A stretch of DNA of 64,000 nt, taken from Wurfbainia villosa. Its lineage: Eukaryota; Streptophyta; Magnoliopsida; Zingiberales; Zingiberaceae. The notes beneath the pieces were generated by a model. That model did not search any database, had not been told where the DNA came from, and saw only the letters and a list, made by a program, of their open reading frames with translations. Both the position numbers and the translations under genes were made by a program. Below are positions 22,836 through 34,300 of the stretch, piece after piece; position 1 is the first letter of the stretch; each line of letters begins with the position of its first letter. The stretch covers positions 46,876,621-46,940,620 of the forward strand of contig CM045993.1 of the NCBI GenBank assembly GCA_025175895.1. Direction: 5' to 3'.

Positions 22836-23810
22836 TGATGCCCGTCCAGGCCGTGATGGCGAGGTGTCCAGGCAGCAAAACCAGTAAATGTTGACGCTTT
22901 GGCGGGGAGAGGTGCAACCCGTAATCGTTTTGACAACAATGGAAAATCAACGCTGCCAGGTAGCCGAGCAAAGTGATGCAGGCCGAGCCGAATGGTGAGC
23001 ATGCACAGTAGCAACCGGTTAAGGGCGCCGAGAGAGATCTCGGCACGGCCCCTCCGACGCTCAAGATAGGAACTTAGCTGGGAGAGGAGAAGAAATTGAG
23101 AGAAACTAGCTTCAATGTTCTCCAGAAAAAACTTACCTTCTCTTCCCAAGGAAGGTCATATATATAGAAGGGAAGCTCTATTCCCAAGGAACTCTGCCAA
23201 CAGAAGTGACGGAGCCTAGTGGACCGTACATTATGATCATTGTTACCTGGACTGCATCCAGCGCATGGGCTGTAATTAATATACGCCGTACGGTTGATAG
23301 GAGACAAGTCTCAATTAATGTTGCGGCTAATCTCTTGAGATTTTGGCAGGGAAATCTGCCCTCAGACGTGAGCAGCAATTAATACATGCCGCGCGGTTGA
23401 TAGGAGACAATTCTCTATTAATGCCGCCGACATTCCTCTGAACCTTGTCAGTGACTTATCCTTTTGATAGGAATTTGCTCCTTCAATTTGATGACATGAC
23501 CTATCTAAAATCCGGGCCAAGACGCGGGACGTCCGGTATATAAGAGAAGTCCGAGCCGAGACGCGGGGCGTCCGGTATATAAGAAAAGTCCGTGCCGAGA
23601 TGCAGGGTGTCCGGTATATAAGAGAAGTCTGTGCCGAGACGCGGGGCGTCCGGTATATAAGAGAAATCCGGACCGAGACGCGGGGTATCCGGTATATAAG
23701 AGAAATCTGGACTGAGACGCAGGGGCGTCCGGTATATAAGAGAAATGTAATCATTCGTAATGAGTTCATCCTGTTTATTTAATCCTATCTTTAGTTTTAC
23801 ACAGGTATCA
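22836..23810 (-). repeat. 5' LTR of the gypsy element (975 bp)
   Basis: It pairs with 3665-4717. It has six instead of eight 39-bp TATA units, which accounts for the whole length difference. Its outer edge is next to the host gene promoter. Confidence 0.93.
23512..23747 (+). repeat. Six tandem 39-bp TATA units in the 5' LTR
   Basis: Units start at about 23512, 23551, 23590, 23629, 23668 and 23707. The plus-strand TATATAAG boxes point toward the host gene, whose own TATA box lies about 240 bp further on. Confidence 0.88.
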
Positions 23811-23815
23811 ATTAT
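23811..23815. repeat. Target-site duplication ATTAT (right)
   Basis: Identical to 3660-3664. It marks the right edge of the gypsy insertion. Confidence 0.92.
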
Positions 23816-25095
23816 ATATGTAAATAAAATTTTAACATTTTTTTAAAATAAAAAGAAATAATTTGTTTAATTAAAAGAATTAAATAGCAGGTCATATAAT
23901 TCTCCACCGCCTAGGAGCAGAAACGCCACGTCATCCCGCGGCCTTCCGGCGAAGGCGACGACGCGCGGAACACGGAAACCGTTATATAAAATGGCGCCAA
24001 ATGTTGCGCGGCAAAACAACGGCCAACCAACCTCCATTCCGGCTGAGCTGTGACAGCTTTCGCATCGCCCGCACGTTTAATTAGTCATTTTGATCCGATC
24101 GAATTAAATTTTTAATTCTGAAACAAAACCCAAAATTATAATCTTCTACGGAGAATAAAAAAAAAAAAAATCTATAAAGTGCCACTACATGGTGAGCACG
24201 AGCAAGCTTTTAGGGATAAAAAACGCCGGCTTTAACCGCGACGCTCTTTTGCTTCCTTCTTTTGCTCTAAAAGCTCGGTTTCTCCTCGAGTTCTACCATT
24301 GATCCATGTCTCCTCCTCCTCATCTGCTTCCCTGCTTAGATCCTCGAGGAAAAAAGCGTTGAGAAAGGAAACTGGAGATTAGTACAAAAAGGCTCGAGCT
24401 TTTCTTGATGAAATTGGAGAGATTTTGATCGACCTTCGCTGTCTCTATTTATCGCTAGTTTGATGCTTTGTTTTTTCCAGGAACTTGTGTTTCTGTAGTT
24501 TTATCAGTAAAATTTAGCATCAAGTTCTCGAGCAAGATGCTTAAAGATTTTTTTTCCCCCTTCTTCTTGTCATTCTTCTGATCCTTGTTCCAATGTTTCT
24601 GATGATAGGGATTTGTGTTTTTTTTTTCTTTTAGCGCAAGTATCAACCCTTCGAGCTGACTAATGTTGGAGTGACCCACCCGATCCCACCTAATTTTTTC
24701 ATGTCATCAGAGTAAATCCAGGAGCATTCGCAAATCTATCTATTCTTTTACTTGAGAATCGATCATCATCATCCAATCTATGTCATTTGGCTGAGTCTGA
24801 AGATTCAGAAATCACCCAGTGGCCTCCTCTGGCAGTTGAATCTTAAGTTATTGGGTAGCTGATGTTGAATCTAGTCTGGCAGTTGAATCTTAAGTTATTG
24901 GGTAGCTGATGTTGAATCTAGTGGCAATAGATGATTGGATTTCATGGAAAAGGAAATAACAACACTACTTTAATATTGCAATTTCTGATCCAAAATTGCT
25001 ATTCTGGGAGTGCATATGAAGAATCACATATTTAGAATATAAGGAGGATGCCAGGGCATTTTGGAGTAGCAGCTTACTTTTTCGACTCCGGCAAA
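23816..25095 (+). promoter_or_regulatory. Promoter and 5' untranslated region of the DUF4378 gene
   Basis: A GC-rich segment (23905-24080) contains TATATAAA at 23983-23990, then GGCGCCAAA at 23993-24001 (TTTGGCGCC on the other strand, a match to the E2F consensus TTTSGCGC) and AACGG at 24018-24022, the core of the plant mitotic MSA element; a second AACGG in reverse sits at 23979-23983. Transcription would be expected to start near 24015-24025. The remaining ~1 kb of leader is pyrimidine-rich at first (CCTCCTCCTCATCTGC near 24310) and may contain an intron. The TATA box is only 167 bp from the gypsy target duplication. Confidence 0.6.
24831..24924 (+). repeat. 47-bp tandem duplication in the 5' leader
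   Basis: Two nearly perfect copies of a 47-bp unit (starting GGCAGTTGAATCTTAAGTTA) lie back to back at 24831 and 24878. They sit in noncoding leader or its intron. Confidence 0.85.
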
Positions 25096-25335
25096 ATGGA
25101 TAAATCCCACAGATCGGCACAGAAGAAGCATGGAGATGGTTAGGACTCAACTAACAATGCTGCTTAAGTTTTCATTTCATAAGCACTGAAAAGTTATTGC
25201 AGTTTATTCATTTTTTCCCCCCTTGCTATCTTGGCTAATTTATTGTTGATCACGGTAGGCTTTGAAGCTCCCCGGAATAGCTGGGACATATCCAGTGCAT
25301 CTAGAGGGTATCACTGTGTCACTGGAGATGTTCAG
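25096..25335 (+). CDS. Coding exons 1 and 2 of the DUF4378 gene
   Basis: Exon 1 (25096-25138) starts at the ATG of MDKSHRSAQKKHGDG and ends before GTTAGG, a weak donor. Exon 2 (25259-25335) follows a CGGTAG acceptor and ends CAG|GTAAGC, a strong donor. It reads FEAPRNSWDISSASRGYHC. The FEAPRNS element recurs near the N-terminus of plant proteins of this subgroup, and phases fit exon 3 exactly. Start and first donor are inferred. Confidence 0.65.
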
Positions 25336-28300
25336 GTAAGCTCTATGTTTCATATCTAAGTTTCAAACGGTAAAAAATATATGATCAAGGATTCCTTGTT
25401 ATGCTAGCCCACCCTAAATGCTTATAACTAACATGGCTACAGGCTGAGAGTTTCTCATCACTGATGACATCCTTTTATTCTGACACTCAACCAGTCGACT
25501 TAGAGAAGGGTTCCATTTCTACTATGTACTACATACTTAGACATTGGGCTTCGACTTTGCTCAAATATTTCAAACTTTACACGACAGTTTTGTGAATGTG
25601 CAATCTTTTAATCGAACTGTCTGAATAGATAGGCAATCTGATTTATGTTATTTTTGCAGAAAACAGGAAAAACAAGAATGAAGTTCCTCTTCAGTATAAA
25701 AAAAAAAGAAGTAAAATAAATAATGTTTGGAATACTGAGATATTCAATGAATTACCTGTGACATATAATCAAAACTCAAACTTTCATAAACTAATATTGT
25801 GGGAAAAATATAGAGTGAAGTTTATGCATTTTTGTGAAGCCGTTGAATTGATTATATGGTGTTATTGTTAGATTTTTTTTTTCTTGGATTCAGTTCTATA
25901 ATGCTCTTGATCACTAATGGCTAAACTTTGGAGTGTCCTTCATAGCTAAGTTGTCACTTCACTTTTCTAAACCCAAACATCCTGTTGGTTATCTGGCCAC
26001 GTGGGGCATTTAACCATGAACTTTACCGTGGGTAATGGATAACCATCCATTATCCCATGTTCTTCATTGTTTTGCCCTCTCTTGCTCCCTTCTATAAAAG
26101 AAATCTTCTTGATGAGAAGAAGGGTTGGCTAAAGGGCTAGGCTTGAGGCTGACAAAGAGTTGCCAGTGAAAGAGGGTTGCTGGTGAGAGGGTTGTTGTGC
26201 ACAAGTAAAGCAAGAACGAAGAGGTTTCTTGTGTGGAGTGTTGTGCAAGAAGGTGCAGTGCAAAGGTGCATACCCCTTGTTGAGTAGAATAAGAGAAAAC
26301 TCTTCTCTTGTTGAGTAGAACAAGAGATCATCGTCGTCACCAAGTTTAGGGTTGCGACGTTGTGATATTATGGTGAAAGTTCGAACTAACCTTCGTGGCT
26401 TTCATCTCGACTGCAAGCGTCCACGAGGATCCGAGTTCACAGTGGAGATCCAACAATTTTTAACAGTTCTAGCAACTTCGACATTAATATATTTGAGGTA
26501 TATTTATGTTTCCGCAATTTCCATAAGTATACGATTATTTCCATCATTGGTATCAGAGTCAGGTTGAATGCGAAGTTGAGTTCGTGTTCAACATTCTTGA
26601 GTTAAAACTCAAGAAATGACTATTAAACACGGAACACAATTCTTGTTGAAGACGATGAACAATGTTCTGCGTTGCCCGAGCACAATAGGAGACAGTGGTA
26701 GTGCACTGTTAGTGATCGGCTATGTGTGCAATGCTCAGTTGCACTCGCAATACTCGACAGTCGACTGCTAGATAGAAACAATCGACTAGAAGCATAGTCC
26801 TCGGCTGCACGCAGTGTGCTCAGTAGCACATGAGGTGCTCGGTCGCACGCGCAGGTGCTCGGCTGCGAGCAAGGTGATCCGTTGAGCGCTCGGCCGCTCG
26901 TAGAGGTGTTCGACTGAGCACCTACTGCTCGACAGCGTGAAGAGTGCTCGGCTGCACGTGGAGGTGCTTGGACGCATGCGTAAGTACTCAGTAGAACGCG
27001 AAGGTGCTTGACTGCACACGCACGACACTCGCCTACTGGCCTGGTGCTCGGACACAGAGGTTGTGGCTCGGGATTTGCCTTTTTAAAGCTCGGAAGTGCT
27101 TTATGAAGTCGGCAAAGTGGTCGGCGACACTCGCGAGAGCTTGACACCTGTAAGGCCCTAGATTCTCGAGGTCGCTCAGGATCTCGAGAGCTTAACACGA
27201 GTAGAAGTACTTGAGATGCATAGAGGTGCTATACAGAGTGTTTAAAACCGAGTGAGATTTTGAGGTTATTCAAAATCTGATCTGAAGGTTGAGAAGGATT
27301 TTCAGATATGACTCGACTAAGTACATAAACTTCGAGATATACGGACCATTTCGATAGCACGTAGGCTTACCGAAAGCGGCTGCCATTGTTTGGCAGTGCG
27401 TAGACTTTCTCGGCAGCATGTAGGTTAGTCTTAAGAGTATAATGTGACTAATTGTGTACTGCATCTTAATTTGAATGGTGAGATGCAATTCTAAATTGTG
27501 GTGTATGGTGTATTTTGATTCATACGCTCGTCTTAGAATTTGTATTCGAGTCATTTTAAGTTTTGATGATTAGTAATGTATATAATTGGGATATTAAGCA
27601 TCAATAGTCACTTACGTCTCTTTATCTGTGTGATAGATACATGGATACAACAAAGAGTGTCATTTTGGATCTCGTGAAGGGAGACAAACTGAACGGTGAC
27701 AATTATGAGATTTGTCACTGGAAGGTTCAGTTCGTCTTCGAAGAGCAAGAACTCGGGGAGGTTCTTAAGCACGAGATGGTGGACCTTGAGGAGGGTACTA
27801 TGGCACAAGCAATACGGGATCAGGAGATGTATCGTGCATGGAAGAAGAAGGATGGCTAAGCTAGGGTAATTCTTTTTAGTAGCATGCATGATGAACTAAT
27901 CCCAATTTATGAACATTATTTTACTGCATTATCGGTCTGGCAAGCTCTGAGAGAGCAATATGCCACCCCTTCAGCTCCTAAGTTGAGGTTGATGACGTAT
28001 AAGTTTATTACTTATAAGAAGAGGCATGATTATACTATGAAGCAGCATTTAATGCATATATCGAGTATGATCGCTTCTTTGAAGAATATAGGGGAGTCAA
28101 TATCAAATGAGCTTCAAGTACTGGGTGTGATCCAGTCATTGCTTGACTTTTGGGAGATAGTTAAGACCTATCTCACGCACACAGAAAGTATTCATACTTT
28201 CACGGATGTGAGTAGGCACTACGAGCTCGAGGAGGAGCGACAGGAGGTGACCAAGTCTACTTCGGGTCATGTTAACTTTGCAGAATCGAGTAAGGCCTCC

Positions 28301-31300
28301 CAGAGAACCAAGCACAAGTGGCGCAAGCATGAGAAGAAGATTAAGGGTCCTGGCAAGAAGCCAAAGACTAATGAGAAGGGACATAAAAGAACGAAGGAGC
28401 TCATAAAGAGCAAATTTTAATGCTACGTATGTGGTAATCTTGGACATTTCGCACGTGAATATCATGAGCGAAAGGTAGATACTTCTTCTTTACATGGTTC
28501 GAGTTATGTGTCATCTAGTGTAATGCTCGCTAACTCTTTTCCTTTGTGGATTATAGACTCAGAAGCAACATACCATGTAGCTCGAGATAAGAGTGCTTAT
28601 ATAGATTTTTGCCGTATTAGTCCATATGTGAGAAGACTATATGTAGGGAATGGAGCATTTGTGGAGGTGAGAAGGATTGACGCTTGCAAGCTGATGCTGC
28701 AAAGTAATCAAGTCATGTATCTTCATGATGTGTTATATGCTCCGAAGATTAGGCGAAATCTTATTTCTGTCCGTAGTCTAGACCAGTTATAATATAATGT
28801 TTGTATAGGAAACTCTAATGTTTCTATCTCGTATGACAGCTCTTTAATATGTTCTGGAATAGTCCATGAGGAACTATATGCACTTAATTTAATTTTATTT
28901 CATGAGTCTTATCCTATGTCTACTATTGTCTTTGCATCTGATAGTGTAGTGGATGATGTCACATAGTAGACTTGACCACATAGGACAAGAGAGGATGGGT
29001 CGGTTAGCAGTATGTGGCACATTAGGCCAGTTAATCAAGGTCAAGTTACCCTTGTTAGGACCTACACGCCCGCTAGAGGGGGGGTGAATAGCAATTCGCC
29101 GATTTCGTTGATGGAATTCGTCGTGCTTGTCTACAATTGTTAGTACGTAGCGAAAATACAAATACAAGTATAAAAACACAGCACAAGCACAACACACGAA
29201 TTTTACGTGGTTCAAAATCCTAGTTCCTACTCCACGGGCGAGCCTTAGCGAGCTCTAGTGATGCACACCACCACTATCAAACTTCTCCTTCTCGGTGACA
29301 CACCAGAGGTGGAGGAACCTCTTACAAGTCTCTTACAACAGTAAGAGAAAGATACAATAAGAAACTGCAACAATAACAAAAGCAAATGGAAGAACAAATG
29401 AACACACTTTACAGATTAGGGCTTTTGAATCTTTGCTTGTTGGGTGCTTTGGGATGACTTTGAAGACCTTGAAATGCAGCAACACCTCGCCTCAAATTTC
29501 CCCTCCAAAACCTTGCTCGAAGACCCCCTCAAACCTCTTCTTATAGAGCTCCATCGAAGCTTCCCGATCTGCAACGGTCGCTTCACCAGTCGAGGCGCCG
29601 CCTCGACTGGAACTCCAGTCGAGGGGCCAGTCGAGTCGCCTTGCTTCTGAGCAGTTGTCTTCATACCTGTGCTGGGACCAATCGAGGTATCAGTCGAGTG
29701 ATCCAGTCGAGGTGCCACCTCGACTGTCCACTAGTCGAGGCCTTGGTCGAGTGCGCCTCGCTTCTGTGCCTCTATCCAAAATGACCAATCGAGGCACCAG
29801 TCGAGTGGCCCAGTCAAGGTGCCACCTCGACTGGCCTCTAGTCGAGGCACTGGTCGAGGTCACCTTACTTCTGTTTTTCTACAAACGAAGCCCAGTCGAC
29901 TGAACCGAATCGGCAGTCGACTGTTATACCTCTATACTAAGGTTTAACACTCTAAGTATGATTCCCTCATACTTGATACTCACCCTAAGCCTAGAACTAA
30001 ACCTTCAACCCACTTCTATCAGCCTCACGCCACCCAGATCCCTCGAGTCCGCGACTCTTCATCCTTGCGCTAGCCTTCAAGTGTTTTCATCGGCCATTGT
30101 CATGTTCTAGGGTATACCTTTGCCAAGAGGCCTCGCCTCCGGGACTTCCCTTTTGCCAAGCTCGATCTCGGTGAACAGCCGGGTTCCCTTGCCAAGACTC
30201 CTCGTTCGGGACTTCACTACTAAGAGGCTATGCCTCTGGGACTTCATGTTAGTTATAGCCCTAGAACCAATCATGTGATGGTTGAATAGGGAACATTTTG
30301 TATCATATTCTACAAAGGCAAAGGATTGGTTATTATATTTACGTCTTGCTTGTGCCAACTAAATTAAATATAATAATGCCCTAGAAAAGTGGGTTCTTAT
30401 CTACAGCACATCAATTGGCAGAATTGATTATGAGAGGCTTTAGATAACACTTTCCTAAATGTTCCTAGTCAAGTATTAATATGCAAGGGCAATATTAATA
30501 CATAAAGACTAGCATATAGGTCAATTGATGACTTGATCTCACAAGTCATGGATATATAATATCAAGTTGACACATGGGTATATATTAGAGAATATATACT
30601 GAACTGACCTGCCATGAGAAAGTTTCATGGATCGTCATATGAGTGTCATAAACTTTCTCATGTGACTATTGGTATGAATAGTTCTCAAACCTGAAGTCAC
30701 TACGGTTCCCTACATAAGGAGTTATGTACTTTGGTATCGTTAAACATCACCCGTAACAGGGTGGACCATAAAGGCGATTACTGGGTATATAACAAATTAT
30801 GCGGAGGGATGTGAGTGATGTAGATGGGATCTATCCCTCCCATATGACGGGAGTGATATCTGTGGGCCCCTTGATTGAGTAGAACTACTAAAACGCATGG
30901 CCATGCTCGAATGAGTCAATATGAGATATTGAGCTCATTTGTTTGAGTTAGTTTACTCAGGGATCAAGAAACACATAGATTGATCGAGGATGACATGGTC
31001 TATGTCTCATTGGTCAATCTGATATCAAGGATAGAAAGACATGGTCATACATTATAGTAGTCACGGAAAGGTTAGTCGGATCTTGACTTATTTCGTAACT
31101 TGGGTAGCAATGATGTATTGCTAGATGCCGCTCATTGCTTGTGTATCTAAAAGAGTTTAGATCCACTGCCAACGTTATGAGAGCCTATAGGGTCACACAC
31201 AAAGAGCATGATGATTAGAAGAATTAGTGCATTCTAGTTTGACTAGAATAATTTGGGAATAAGCTTAAGTACAAAATTGTTTTTGGACTTTAAGCTTAAT

Positions 31301-34300
31301 GAGAATTTTAGCTTATTGATTTAATGAGATTAATTCAATATGCTAAGCTTAATTGATTTAATAAGATTAATTCAATATGTTACCTTATTGATTTAATGAG
31401 ATTAATTCAATATAATAACATAAGCTTATTGGATTAATAAGATTAATTCAACATGCATGAATGCCACATAAGCATGCCACCTAAGCATGCCACATAAGCA
31501 TGCCACATAAGCATGCCACCTAAGCTTGATGAGGTGGAAGGAGACAAAGGGTTTTGACCTTTGGAATTTCTCCACATGTGGCCGGCCAAACATATGTTTC
31601 AATGCAATTGATTGCATTGAATGTGATAGGAGGTGAAAGGTTTTTTCAATCCTATAAAACACCCCATGGGGTGGCCGGCCAACTAGGTGAAAAACTTGAG
31701 GCTTTGGTTGAAGCTTGAGGCTTGGAGAGAGCTTGGTGGTGAGAGGCTTTGGTTGTGTGACTTTTGTGAGTGTAGGCTAGCAAGAAGAGTGGTCTTCTTC
31801 TTCCTTTCTCTTTTTCCCTACCTTCCTCTCCTTTAGGGACTTCTCTAGCAAGAAGTAAAGGAGAGTTCTTCTATTTTCTTTTGTGAGACAAGAGCTTGCT
31901 CGTGTGGATACATATAGAGGCACGGACATTTGAACGTGCTAAAAGATCCAACAAACCCAAGGAGAAGCGGGATTAAAAAGGGCACGCAACAAAGGTAATA
32001 TTCTTCTATAAGATAGGTTTTGAGAAATTTATTTTTGTACGAGGTTTTCTTTCGCAAGGATCACTTGGAAGGGATCCTATTTTTCCGTTGCGCATATGCT
32101 ATTTTGCATAAAGATATCCCTACACTTCACTGCCAACTCCCCGTTGGTCTTTCCAACACCAAGTATCCGGTCTTCCTTGACCGACTTGGATTTTCTCTTG
32201 CCAAGTATTCATACTTGGACTTTTTCCTACCAAGTCACCAAACTTGGACTTCTCCAATAATCTCCCTCATATAATTTTGGATGTCCCATACCATCCACTG
32301 GTCATATGGTCAAATCATATTATCAACTATTGTCGAACATCAAAACCCTACTCGAGTCCCACTCGAGTCTGGTCAATCGTGACTTGGGTCGATTGCACCA
32401 ATAATCTCTCCCTTTTTGATGTTTGACAATACCGTTAAATTAGGTTATCCTATAAACCCAACTTGACTCTTCTTATGCCAAAGCATAACGAAGTGTTCCC
32501 AATTCAGAATTTCAAATTTTTGAAATTTTTGGGGTTTAGTGTAAAATTAGGGTATCCTAAGTTAAAACCTAACTTAACCCCTTCTATTTCTCCCCCTTCT
32601 TGACACACATCAAAATGTCCACCAAGATTTACCATGTCTCATTTTCAATAAGATTCTTCCTTCTCCTTCTTGGTCAAAAATCACTTTAAATGTCTTCATT
32701 CTCCTTAGTGATCTGTCACTAAATGAAAAGCAATCTTCCATTTTCCCCCTTTTCATAAACCATTATCCGTTATACCTAGATGGATAATCTCCCACTAAAA
32801 GCTTACTCCCCCTTGACCATTGCACCAACAATGTCCTTGGAGAGTTCTTAAGCCTATAGGAACCTTAGACAATAAAAAATAAGGATAAAAGTTAAAACTT
32901 GAACTTTAAATCCCTTAAAATCTGATTTTTACCCTAATTAACCCTTAAAATCATACCCTTTTAATGCTTGTATAAGCATATTAGAGGTGTAGGAGTAGTT
33001 ATCTAGCCTAAGGTTATGGTCAGATGGTTTAACCCAATATTGGTAAGCCAAAAACAGTGCTAACAGTCGACTGAGAAAGCTCCAGTTGAGTGTCAACATC
33101 TCTAGTCGAGGTGCCGCCTCGACTGGTTTCTGAATTTTCTGAAATTGAATTTTCAGACAAACTTCAAAAATGCATAAATAATTCTAGAAAATTTGAAAAA
33201 TCGTGAAATTTCAACTACACATTACTTATGCCAAACACTATAGGGGGAAAAAATAGTTTTTTATGAAAATAACTTTCAAATTCAAAGAATGATACCAAGT
33301 TCAAAAGCATTGAAACTTTCAATGTTTTAGGCTAACTTTGTTTCAATCTTCTTAATGATGATTGCTATCAAAAGATAAACTTCACTAAGATTTTTTAAAA
33401 TGATTTAAAAATATTTTCAAAACCTTAATTTTAATCATGGTCTATGGACTAAGTATACATGACTTATATACTAGCTTTCCTCATGATTTATACCTATGAT
33501 ATAAGATGAGTTTGAGTTCATCTAGATGCAATATCTATGCATCTTGAACTTTACTCATTTCCTAGCATCTCACATGTGTCTAGAGTGTATCAATACACAC
33601 ATGTCAATTTGATGTGAGATGTGGGTTTTAGTTATACCTATACTAAGGTCTCATGCATTTTCTAGGCAACACTATTTGATTCCCTTATAAATGGGATTTC
33701 AACTTATGTCATTGTCCTTAACTCAATTGTATTAATGCATGAATGATGATTATGACATAAATGATAGTATAATTAAACATGTGTCAATAGTCATGATGTC
33801 ATGACATATAAATGAAATTTAAACATACATGACATTAAACTAAACTTAAGTATAATCATGACATTTATGATTAAAAATAATATGATGCCATGACATGGTA
33901 AATGGCAAACAAATCATGACAAATAAAATATAAAGGTATGAGAATACCTAAGTTTTAGTATTAATTGTCATTTGTAGAATTAAATCCAATTTTTCCATGA
34001 TACTACTTATCTCCCAAGTGTGCCAAAAATCCAAAATGGCACACTATGACTTTAAGACCTAAGTTGTGCCAATTTGATTAATTTTTCAAACTTCTTAAAT
34101 GATATTGGCACATCCTAAAATCCTTTAGGATTATGATCAAACTTATTTCCAAGGTACCTATAACCTTGAAAATGATCTAAAGTGTCAACTTTGCTATGGT
34201 TAGGTTAACTACCCCACCAATCCAAGTTGACACAACGTAACCCATCTAGCATGAAGAGATCACGCTCCTAGGAACCTAATACCTATTGGAGCTCCTCGGG

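Larger units (their letters stand above)
3665..23810 (-). mobile_element. Full-length Ty3/gypsy LTR retrotransposon, Tat-like lineage
   Basis: The element is bounded by two LTRs that start TGATGCCCG and end GGTATCA, with the duplication ATTAT on both sides. On the minus strand the order is 5' LTR (23810-22836), primer site, gag (22784-21589), a later copia insertion (21583-12157), protease, reverse transcriptase, RNase H and integrase (12156-8197), a minisatellite, an antisense ORF, a polypurine tract and the 3' LTR. RNase H before integrase, the large size and the extra antisense ORF point to the Tat group (Grande/Retand/RIRE2-like). All genes are broken by stops or frameshifts, so the copy is not autonomous. 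Removing the copia leaves about 10.7 kb. Confidence 0.92.
25983..29052 (+). mobile_element. 5'-part of a copia element (copia B), truncated
   Basis: A short LTR (25983-26546), primer site, GC-repeat leader, gag, knuckle, protease and the start of a pre-integrase region (CATAGGACAAGAGAGGATGG near 28979) are present. The sequence stops at 29052, where the SIRE-like LTR begins. RT, RNase H and the 3' LTR are not found, unless part of its tail survives at 44255-44772. Confidence 0.8.
29053..32403 (-). repeat. 3' LTR of C1, split by a solo LTR
   Basis: It starts TGTTAGGACC on the plus strand and ends CACCAATA before ATCTCTCCC. Excluding the insert it is about 1.47 kb. The first ~400 bp match 35976-36376 closely. 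The whole is related to 56213-57546, sharing the AGGGGGGG start, the ACGTGGTTC block and the GCACCAA end. Confidence 0.85.

Noticed and set aside
26623..27198. 191-codon Ser/Arg/Ala/Cys-rich minus-strand frame
   Set aside because: Generated by degenerate GC-rich repeats in the copia B leader.
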